Part shown: positions 24,230 to 30,655 of the stretch, piece by piece
How the letters are laid out: the number at the start of each line of letters is the position of its first letter
Numbering within the stretch: position 1 is the stretch's first letter
Program-made: the position numbers and the translations under genes
Assembly (NCBI GenBank): GCA_017650905.1
Contig: JAGCDZ010000056.1
Coordinates: 1 to 37,893 of the forward strand
DNA: 37,893 bases
DNA from: Prevotella sp.
Lineage (GTDB): Bacteria; Bacteroidota; Bacteroidia; Bacteroidales; Bacteroidaceae
Direction: 5' to 3'
The notes under the pieces: model-generated
Told to the model about the DNA's origin: nothing
The model's input: only the letters and a program-made list of their open reading frames with translations
The model's database searches: none

Positions 24230-24624
24230 ATTCCTTTAATCATGAGGTTAGCGGTCTTCTTCTCGAAACCTTTGGGAAGGCTGATTTCGGGTATTTCCGT
24301 ATAGTCGAGGCAATAGGTCTGTTGACACTGTTCACAGAAGAAATGCGGATGGATATCCTCATCATGGTCGTGGTCATGGCTGTGGCAGAGTTCATAGCGC
24401 ACACCCTCGCTTCCCCCTTCGATGACGTGCACGAGATGGTGCTCACGGAAAAGCGTCAGAGCCCGGAAGATATTCGACTTATCAATGGTCAAGATCTTCG
24501 TTTCCAGCTCTGCGAGAGTCACGGGATGCAGACTTTTAGCCAACTCCCGCACCACGACGATACGATTCGCTGTTGGCTTGATGCCATGCTCCTCTAACAG
24601 TTGTGTACAATTTGCCTCATTCAT
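24205..24624 (-). CDS. Fur/Zur-family transcriptional repressor
   Basis: A metal-responsive repressor of 139 aa. A winged-helix DNA-binding half (residues 1-70, KPTANRIVVVRELAK and SNIFRALTLFREH) is followed by a His/Asp-rich stretch (HSHDHDHD, about 81-88) and two CxxC pairs (Cys97/100 and Cys133/136) for structural zinc. Zn or Fe specificity cannot be read from sequence. The ATG at 24624 is chosen because the promoter (24632-24639) rules out the longer frame. This leaves almost no 5' leader. It precedes HAD and a FecCD permease, so it may control the nearby importer or itself. Confidence 0.88.
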   Translation of the reverse strand: MNEANCTQLLEEHGIKPTANRIVVVRELAKSLHPVTLAELETKILTIDKSNIFRALTLFREHHLVHVIEGGSEGVRYELCHSHDHDHDEDIHPHFFCEQCQQTYCLDYTEIPEISLPKGFEKKTANLMIKGICPNCQSK

Positions 24625-24631
24625 ACGCCTG

Positions 24632-24665
24632 CAAAGGTACGAAAAAAATGTGATAATCATGCAAA
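24632..24665 (-). promoter_or_regulatory. Promoter of the Fur-family operon
   Basis: TACCTTTG followed by CA at 24639-24632 on the minus strand, with TTTG at 24665-24662 and a 22-nt spacer. Seven bases separate the box from the ATG, so the mRNA should be leaderless or nearly so. Confidence 0.7.
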
Positions 24666-24748
24666 AAGTTTGGAGAATCACAAGAAAAGCACAGATTGTT
24701 TTCCTGACTTATAGCTCAAAATTCAACGGAAAGTAGACGATCAGACGT

Positions 24749-24762
24749 CCTAAACGTTTAGG
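24749..24762. promoter_or_regulatory. 14-bp palindrome CCTAAACGTTTAGG
   Basis: A perfect palindrome ending 22 nt before the -33 element of the sigma-factor gene. Its core TAAACGTTTAGG recurs at 27925-27936 upstream of the metallopeptidase-like gene. A shared regulator is suggested. Confidence 0.5.
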
Positions 24763-24784
24763 GCAGTTTATGGATGTTAAAGGA

Positions 24785-24816
24785 TTTGTTTGTTTCACGG
24801 GGGTTGTTTATCTTTG
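24785..24816 (+). promoter_or_regulatory. Promoter of the sigma-factor gene
   Basis: TTTG (24785-24788), a 20-nt spacer and TATCTTTG (24809-24816) followed by CA: an exact consensus match. The leader to 24843 is about 20 nt. Confidence 0.85.
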
Positions 24817-24842
24817 CAGTCGATTTTTAATAAACACTGAAA

Positions 24843-25712
24843 ATGAGACAAATCGCAATCACTAACCGAATTACCTCCCGCACCGAGGAGGCCATTGACA
24901 TGTACTTATCTGAAATCAAGCGTTACAGCATGCTGACAGTTGAAGAGGAGGTCGCTCTTGCCCAGACTATCCGTCGTGGTGGGCGCCAGGCCGAGGAAGC
25001 CAGAAAACGGCTGGCAGAGGGAAACCTGCGCTTCGTGGTGTCGATAGCAAAGCAATTTCAGGGCTTAGGCCTGCCGCTGGCGGATCTCATCAGCGAGGGC
25101 AATATCGGGTTGATGAAAGCCATCGACCGTTTCGACGATACGCGAGGCTTCAAGTTTGTTAGCTATGCCGTATTCTGGATCCGTCAGAGCATCCAGGAGG
25201 CTTTGTTGGAGAAAGGTCGCTTTGTACGCCTACCCCAGAGCCAGCTAAGGCAACTCAACAGAATCAGGAAGGAGGCAGATGCCTTCTTACAGAAATACCA
25301 GCGCGAGCCATCGGCAGCAGAAATAGCAGAACTGACAGCCATCGAAGAGACAGACCTGTCGGTGATGCTGGATGCTCCGGCCAAAGTGTGCAGTATCGAT
25401 GTGCCCTTGGCGACTGACAGCGAGATGCAAGTGGCCGACACACTTTCTGCCGGCAATGAATACTGCACCGACAGAGGTGTGCAGCACGAATCGCTTTGTA
25501 TAGATTTGAATGCCGTGCTTGGCAAGACGCTCAACAAGCGGGAGAAAAAACTGCTTAAACTCATGTATGGCATCGGCTGTGAACAACAGACGGTGAACAG
25601 CATAGCCGAGGATATGCGCCTCACCCGAGAGCGCGTCAGACAAATGAAAAGTCAGTGCCTGATGAAAGTGAGAAATAATAGCCGTTCACGGATACTCTAT
25701 GGGTATCAATGA
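24843..25712 (+). CDS. RpoD-family sigma factor, probably an alternative (group 2-like) one
   Basis: A sigma-70 protein of 289 aa. Region 1.2 begins EEAIDMYLSEI. Regions 2.1-2.4 are strongly conserved (GNLRFVVSIAK, DLISEGNIGLMKAIDRFD, GFKFVSYAVFWIRQSI). Region 4 contains the LTRERVRQMK helix-turn-helix. Compared with the usual Bacteroidota housekeeping sigma, regions 3 and 4.1 differ (Cys-rich SIDVPLATDS and NEYCTDRG stretches, an unusual EQQTVNSIAEDMR), so this is likely a paralogue rather than the primary factor. It has its own strong promoter. A hairpin covers its stop codon. Confidence 0.88.
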   Translation: MRQIAITNRITSRTEEAIDMYLSEIKRYSMLTVEEEVALAQTIRRGGRQAEEARKRLAEGNLRFVVSIAKQFQGLGLPLADLISEGNIGLMKAIDRFDDTRGFKFVSYAVFWIRQSIQEALLEKGRFVRLPQSQLRQLNRIRKEADAFLQKYQREPSAAEIAELTAIEETDLSVMLDAPAKVCSIDVPLATDSEMQVADTLSAGNEYCTDRGVQHESLCIDLNAVLGKTLNKREKKLLKLMYGIGCEQQTVNSIAEDMRLTRERVRQMKSQCLMKVRNNSRSRILYGYQ

Positions 25713-25729
25713 ACGGTCCTTGGGCAAGG
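25682..25729. terminator. Nested hairpins at the sigma-factor stop codon
   Basis: CCGTTCA (25682-25688) pairs with TGAACGG (25710-25716), and GATAC (25691-25695) with GTATC (25703-25707) inside it. A small CCTT/AAGG hairpin follows (25718-25729). No T run is present. It sits between convergent genes, so a terminator or mRNA-end structure is the likely role. Confidence 0.4.
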
Positions 25730-25739
25730 CTTACTTCAT

Positions 25740-26714
25740 TTAGTTGTCTGGGTTTGGATAATCTTCGATTGGGGGATAGGTGCCCTTTGGCATACGGAAA
25801 TCCCCCTCTCTCGTATTATCAATAGAGTAGCTATAAGAGCGATTCCGTTCTTCTATGATGGTGATATAGTCGCTTGGCAGATTGATGTAGTAATGATGGA
25901 CATCCTCGTTCTTGGCATCAGGCGTGACTTTGGCCAGGTTGTCGGGACATCTTTCGATGGTATACCATTTCAAGTCGCCTTTGCTGTTGAGGTTTTTCCA
26001 GGTTGTGTTTAACGCTCGTTTGATATGTGCGAATAGCTGGGTGAAATCCTCGGCAGTCACCTCTTTTGATTCCACGCCGTAAAGCATCTCATAAAAGCTG
26101 ACGAGCTTGCCGTTGCTACCCGCGATCTGGTGCTTCAACCCTTTGTTGATCTGAGCCCTTGTCATGGCCTGACGGGGATGGAGCAGCATCCAGATATAGA
26201 TGGCTTTCTGAAGACCAGAAGTGAAACGGATAACCTGTTCTTTATGATCTTTATGATCACACATCACGATTTGGCATACACCGTCGACGCCGTTCTGAAA
26301 ATCCTTGTTCTCCCGGATCTCAATATGGTATTGAGGCTGCTGTGCAGACATTTCCCAAAGGTCATCGTTGCCTTCCAAAGACTCAAGACCGATTTGTCTG
26401 ATCAAGAGTTGTAATATCTTGGCGACGCCTTGCTTGCCGCAGAGTTTCTCAAGCTCCTGCATGATTTCGCCTTCATTGCAGTTATCGTCCATCATCTGCT
26501 GTAACTGGTCGATTACGGAGCGTTTGGTGTCGGAAACAGATGTATTCTGAAGGAGAAAGCCAAAAGCAGCGAAACCAACAGGCTGGCAGGGTGTAGACGG
26601 TTGGTCCTGAAAGGCAGCAACGGGGGAGTCATCGCCTTCATTCAAGATCTCCATTAGTTCCGGGTCGCGATCCTCGAAAAGCCGCCGGAAAAGTTCAAAC
26701 TCGATGTCTTGCAT
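25740..26714 (-). CDS. Hypothetical protein, partner of the metallopeptidase-like gene
   Basis: I do not recognise a family. The 324-aa soluble protein has an acidic N-terminus, a central helical part with LQKAIYIWMLLHPRQAMTRAQIN (about residues 175-200, in outline) that could belong to a winged-helix fold, and a Pro-rich end (YPPIEDYPNPDN). There is no signal peptide. The ATG at 26714 is preferred to an in-frame TTG at 26726. It overlaps the upstream gene by 20 nt, so the products are probably made in a fixed ratio and may act together. Confidence 0.72.
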   Translation of the reverse strand: MQDIEFELFRRLFEDRDPELMEILNEGDDSPVAAFQDQPSTPCQPVGFAAFGFLLQNTSVSDTKRSVIDQLQQMMDDNCNEGEIMQELEKLCGKQGVAKILQLLIRQIGLESLEGNDDLWEMSAQQPQYHIEIRENKDFQNGVDGVCQIVMCDHKDHKEQVIRFTSGLQKAIYIWMLLHPRQAMTRAQINKGLKHQIAGSNGKLVSFYEMLYGVESKEVTAEDFTQLFAHIKRALNTTWKNLNSKGDLKWYTIERCPDNLAKVTPDAKNEDVHHYYINLPSDYITIIEERNRSYSYSIDNTREGDFRMPKGTYPPIEDYPNPDN

Positions 26715-27792
26715 ATTTTTTATCAATGTAGTTTAATAGTTTTGCTAATTGGGGAACACAGTTGTATGGCAGTTCGGGGAACCCATTGACAAATTCTGCA
26801 ATATAGTCCTTAACAGCTTGTGACTGCTTGTCGAGAAGGAAGGAGAAGCTGTTGTACAACAGACTGATTTCCAGTTCAGTATGAAAGAGCTCGATACCCA
26901 GGCTATAGTAGCACCTCTTTTTGAGGCGACGCTTGGTATAGACCATCGAGTAGGCGGTATCAAACACGTTTAGTAATTCGCCATGAGGATAGAAGAACCT
27001 TGATATCTCAACGAAGGAATGCAGGATTTCCAGTGACAGGCACTCAGCTATCGGCTCTTCAATCTCAGGGATATAGGGCTTGGGCAACAAGAGCGGGAAA
27101 CGGTCGAATAAAGCATGGCACATCTCATGAAGAAATACTGCCACGACAATGTATCTGCGAGGACTGCGTATACGTCGGGCCGTCGCTGTGATGTTGTCCA
27201 TGAACAGATGCACTTCGGGCACATCATTGTTATTGTTGGTTTGATAAGGGAAATAGCAGCCCAACAATTCGATATTCACCGGTCTTGAAACCGTCTCAAC
27301 AGGAGCTTCTGTAGCTAGCTGTGCATCATCAAAAAACTGGTGTTGGTTGCACTCCATCTGCCAGCGCTTGATTTCGTTGGCATAGAATCCATGCTCCAGA
27401 ATATCTTCCGAGTCATACAGGCTGCGTTCTTCCTCTATCTCGTCTTCATCAGCCAGATGTTTGTACGAATCGAACGAAGACTGACAGAAACGAACCCCGT
27501 TGAAAGTGTCAAATAAATTGCCAAGAAAGAAATCTCTGTAACTTAATCTGGAAGAAATAAAACGTGGACTGAACCTTAATAATCTGTAGAAATCATGATG
27601 AATAAACTTTCCTAGAAAATCCAATTCCTCTTGAGTAAGACAATTTTCAGATGACAAATACGGGTCTGTGAAGTCCACAATGAAAGTCCTGCTGGATTTA
27701 CCCATATTTGGCCTGATGCTATAACGAGAGTCATAGATGTCTTTCCCGTTAATAACATTGTTTGCCTTACTGTGGTTGATGACTTGTTCCAT
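26695..27792 (-). CDS. Putative zinc metallopeptidase (HExxH) protein
   Basis: A 365-aa protein without a signal peptide and of no family I can name. Residues 222-226 read His-Glu-Met-Cys-His, an HExxH zinc site, within a hydrophobic helix (VVAVFLHEMCHALFD). Twenty to 24 residues later come Glu245/Glu246 and Glu250 (EEPIAEC), suitable for a third, gluzincin-type ligand. The N-terminal 200 residues are unassigned. It is the first gene of a two-gene operon with its own -7 box (27889-27896) and a TAAACGTTTAGG palindrome upstream. The catalytic assignment rests on the motif only. Confidence 0.7.
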   Translation of the reverse strand: MEQVINHSKANNVINGKDIYDSRYSIRPNMGKSSRTFIVDFTDPYLSSENCLTQEELDFLGKFIHHDFYRLLRFSPRFISSRLSYRDFFLGNLFDTFNGVRFCQSSFDSYKHLADEDEIEEERSLYDSEDILEHGFYANEIKRWQMECNQHQFFDDAQLATEAPVETVSRPVNIELLGCYFPYQTNNNNDVPEVHLFMDNITATARRIRSPRRYIVVAVFLHEMCHALFDRFPLLLPKPYIPEIEEPIAECLSLEILHSFVEISRFFYPHGELLNVFDTAYSMVYTKRRLKKRCYYSLGIELFHTELEISLLYNSFSFLLDKQSQAVKDYIAEFVNGFPELPYNCVPQLAKLLNYIDKKYARHRV

Positions 27793-27888
27793 ACTGTTTG
27801 CAAATTTAAATGAATTGAATGATAATTACAAGTTTTTTTGAGATTTTAACCAAAGAGGTTACTTATATTTTAATGAGTTTCATGGGTG

Positions 27889-27896
27889 CAAAGATA
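27889..27896 (-). promoter_or_regulatory. -7 element of the metallopeptidase-like operon
   Basis: TATCTTTG followed by CA on the minus strand, about 96 nt upstream of the ATG at 27792. No -33 TTTG is seen. The leader is long and AT-rich and holds no obvious gene. Confidence 0.6.
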
Positions 27897-27898
27897 AG

Positions 27899-27954
27899 AA
27901 GAAATGGGATCATCTCCCATTTCTTAAACGTTTAGGACTGCCTCTCAAGAGGCA
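27899..27954 (-). terminator. Two hairpins plus a palindrome downstream of yifB
   Basis: An 11-bp stem (27899-27909 with 27915-27925, 5-nt loop) and a 7-bp stem (27939-27945 with 27948-27954) flank the near-palindrome at 27923-27936. Read on the minus strand they follow the yifB stop (27971). No clear U-tract follows, so they may be terminator or operator elements. Confidence 0.45.
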
Positions 27955-27970
27955 AACTCATCACAAATTA

Positions 27971-29518
27971 TTAAATACCTCTCTCTGACCAGTCACCTCT
28001 GTCAAGGTTTCGATAGCCAATGGCTTCTGCGATATGTTGGCTTTGGATTTTCTCTGAACCCTCGAGGTCAGCGATGGTGCGAGCAACTTTAAGGATGCGA
28101 CCATAGGCACGGGCAGAGAGCGAGAGGCGTTCCATCGCCATACGGAGCATATCGAGACATTGCAGGTCGGGTTCCGCATACAAATGAATCATTCGCTCCG
28201 TCATTTGGGCGTTGCAGTGGATGTGTTTGTAGTCCTTGTAGCGCTGCTCCTGAATCTGGCGAGCCTTGATCACCCGTTCACGGATCACGCTGCTGGGTTC
28301 ACCAGGCTCCATCTGAGACAATTCTTTAAACGGCACCACTAAAACCTCGCAATGAATATCTATACGATCGAGTAGGGGACCACTAATCTTATTCATATAG
28401 CGTTGAATTTGGCCTGGGGTGCAGACACAGTGGTGCGTGGGGTCACCATAGTAACCGCAAGGACAGGGGTTCATCGAGGCGACAAACATGAACGAACATG
28501 GATATTCTACTGTGTATTTCGCACGACTGATGGTAATCTTGCGGTCTTCAAGGGGCTGACGAAGCACTTCGAGGGTGGTCTTGTTGAATTCTGGCAACTC
28601 ATCGAGGAAAAGGACGCCATTATGAGCCATACTCACTTCGCCAGGCAAGGCTCTGTTGCCGCCTCCCGTCATCGCTACCTGCGACACCGTGTGGTGCGGA
28701 CTGCGGAAGGGACGTTGTGAGATGAGTGATGTGCCGCTAGGCAGCTTTCCCGCTACAGAGTGTATCTGCGTAGTTTCCAGGCTCTCTGCCAGCGACAGGG
28801 GAGGCAGGATGCTGGGCAGGCGCTTTGCCATCATAGACTTACCGCTGCCCGGTGGACCTATCATAATCATGTTATGTCCACCGGCTGCCGCAACTTCCAA
28901 GGCACGTTTCACACTTTCCTGACCTTTTACATCCGCAAAGTCAAGGTCAAAGGAATACTGATGCTCGTAGAACTCACGACGGGTGTCAACTACGGTGGGT
29001 TCGTAACTGTCATTGCCATTGAGAAAGCTAATGACATCAGTCAAATTCTCCATACCATAGACGTCGAGTTGATTCACGACAGCGGCCTCGCGAGCATTCT
29101 CCTTTGGTACGATGAGACCTTTAAACTGCTCTTTCCTGGCGCGAATAGCTACAGGCAGGGCACCTGCTACAGGTTTCAGTTGTCCGTCGAGCCCCAATTC
29201 GCCAATCATCATAAACCTCGACAGCATATCATCCGCCACTTTGTTATGAGCCGCCAGAATGCCGATTGCCAAAGGCAGGTCGTAGCCGCTTCCCTCTTTG
29301 CGGATATCTGCAGGCGAGAGATTAATGGTGATTTCAGCTGTTGGCGGTTTGAAGCCGATATTACCTAAAGCGGCTCGGATACGGTCATAACTCTCCTTGA
29401 CGGCAGTATCAGCCAGTCCGGACAAATGAAACATCACCCCTCGGGTCATGCTAACCTCGACAGTGACTGTCGTTACTTCTAAGCCATTAACGGCTGCGCT
29501 GAATGTTTTTACTAGCAT
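27971..29518 (-). CDS. YifB/ComM-family Mg chelatase-like AAA+ ATPase
   Basis: A 515-aa AAA+ protein of the YifB/ComM family. ComM is known as a branch-migration helicase aiding natural transformation; the role in Bacteroidota is less clear. An N-terminal Lon-like fold (residues 1-170), Walker A GPPGSGKSMMAKRLP, Walker B LFLDELPEF, the Cys-containing loop NPCPCGYYGDPTHHCVC and the C-terminal Mg-chelatase domain are intact. It begins 34 nt after the thioredoxin-fold lipoprotein and is probably co-transcribed. Confidence 0.92.
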   Translation of the reverse strand: MLVKTFSAAVNGLEVTTVTVEVSMTRGVMFHLSGLADTAVKESYDRIRAALGNIGFKPPTAEITINLSPADIRKEGSGYDLPLAIGILAAHNKVADDMLSRFMMIGELGLDGQLKPVAGALPVAIRARKEQFKGLIVPKENAREAAVVNQLDVYGMENLTDVISFLNGNDSYEPTVVDTRREFYEHQYSFDLDFADVKGQESVKRALEVAAAGGHNMIMIGPPGSGKSMMAKRLPSILPPLSLAESLETTQIHSVAGKLPSGTSLISQRPFRSPHHTVSQVAMTGGGNRALPGEVSMAHNGVLFLDELPEFNKTTLEVLRQPLEDRKITISRAKYTVEYPCSFMFVASMNPCPCGYYGDPTHHCVCTPGQIQRYMNKISGPLLDRIDIHCEVLVVPFKELSQMEPGEPSSVIRERVIKARQIQEQRYKDYKHIHCNAQMTERMIHLYAEPDLQCLDMLRMAMERLSLSARAYGRILKVARTIADLEGSEKIQSQHIAEAIGYRNLDRGDWSERGI

Positions 29519-29552
29519 GTTGTTTAAAAGTTAACTGGTTATTATTGTATTT

Positions 29553-30593
29553 CTATTTCAGTAGTTCTTCTATCTTCCGTTCTAACTCATTTGTCGTTAT
29601 CGAGTGGGCAATGATTTTACCCTTACTGTCGGTGATGATATTGTCGGGCAGGAAATAGAGTCCTAATTGTCCCAAAATAGGCGTTTCCCACATCTTCCCG
29701 TCGCAGATGTTGTGCCACCGGATTGAGTCGCGGTCCATATTCTTGCGACATTCTTTCTTGCTGGCATCGAGACAGATGCTGACGAACTTCAGTTGGCTGC
29801 CGTGCATCCGCTCCAGCCGTTTCAGTTTGCGCTGGGCATTCTGGCTGTCGTAGTTCCATGAGGCCCAGGTACTGATGACGTTGACCTTCGCATATAAATC
29901 GACATTTGATACCGTCTTGCCATCGATGTCTGTTACTGTAAACTTGGGTAGCAGCCCTTTTTCTTTGTAATTTTTGAGACCTTCCAACTGCTTCTTCAGC
30001 TTGGCAATAGCATGATTCTCAGGTGAAGCATTCATAATGACAGTGGCCAATTCGAGGGCTTTGTCATAGTCGGGCGTCTGACTTTGAATGAAAACCTTGT
30101 TGAGGATATAGATACTTGCCAATGCCTGCGGATTGTCGTTGATGAATTCCTCTGCGGTCTTGACCACCTCTGGTGGTGTCATCTGGCTGGTCTGTAGCCT
30201 GAAGGCCGTCATCGCCTCATTTTCCTTGGTACCTTTTACCTCCACTTCTTTCAGGTGTGAAGCATCGCCCTCTACTGTCACTTTTTTGCCTGGTTGCCCG
30301 ATGATGGGCAATTCGGAAAAATTGGGGAAGACAATAACATAAGTACGCAAACCATCAAGTGTGGTACTATATTCAAAACTACCATTGATAATGGCGATGG
30401 TATCCAGTTTCTGCGAGGGACCGTCAGTGGCGTAGATGTAAAGTTCTCCCTGATTGAAGCCTTTGAACTTTCCTTTCATCTCGAAATGGTCGCCATCAGG
30501 ACCACAGGAAAGGGTGAATAGTGAAAAATGAATAGTGAATAATAACAGCAGGAAATGCCGTATATCCTTCGACATCTGTTTCATCGGCTGCAT
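29553..30593 (-). CDS. DUF4369 plus thioredoxin-fold lipoprotein lacking CxxC
   Basis: A TlpA/AhpC-like periplasmic lipoprotein of 346 aa. The signal peptide ends at Leu-Ser-Cys near residue 30. A DUF4369-type domain (GKFKGFNQGELYIY) and a helical linker precede a thioredoxin fold. Where active TlpA proteins have WCxxC, this one reads STWASWNYDSQN with no cysteine, so it should be redox-inactive. The start is uncertain (ATGs at 30593, 30584 and 30575). The region around the start is complementary to the repeat that encodes the signal-peptide core. It lies between the TPR lipoprotein and yifB on the same strand. Confidence 0.82.
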   Translation of the reverse strand: MQPMKQMSKDIRHFLLLLFTIHFSLFTLSCGPDGDHFEMKGKFKGFNQGELYIYATDGPSQKLDTIAIINGSFEYSTTLDGLRTYVIVFPNFSELPIIGQPGKKVTVEGDASHLKEVEVKGTKENEAMTAFRLQTSQMTPPEVVKTAEEFINDNPQALASIYILNKVFIQSQTPDYDKALELATVIMNASPENHAIAKLKKQLEGLKNYKEKGLLPKFTVTDIDGKTVSNVDLYAKVNVISTWASWNYDSQNAQRKLKRLERMHGSQLKFVSICLDASKKECRKNMDRDSIRWHNICDGKMWETPILGQLGLYFLPDNIITDSKGKIIAHSITTNELERKIEELLK

Positions 30594-30609
30594 ATCACTA
30601 TTCACTATT
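30531..30609 (-). promoter_or_regulatory. Inverted repeat around the start of the thioredoxin-fold lipoprotein
   Basis: 30595-30609 can pair with 30531-30545 as 15 continuous bp, including two G.U pairs in the minus-strand mRNA. The first arm ends one base before the ATG at 30593, and the second encodes the signal-peptide core. It is built from AATAGTGA/TCACTATT repeats. Confidence 0.5.
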
Positions 30610-30655
30610 GACTTTGTCAGAATCGCGATTATCACTAATCACAATTCGCTATTCA

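Noticed and set aside
28760-29368. A 202-codon plus-strand frame opposite yifB.
   Set aside because: It lies entirely within the antisense of a conserved AAA+ gene and has no recognisable protein features.
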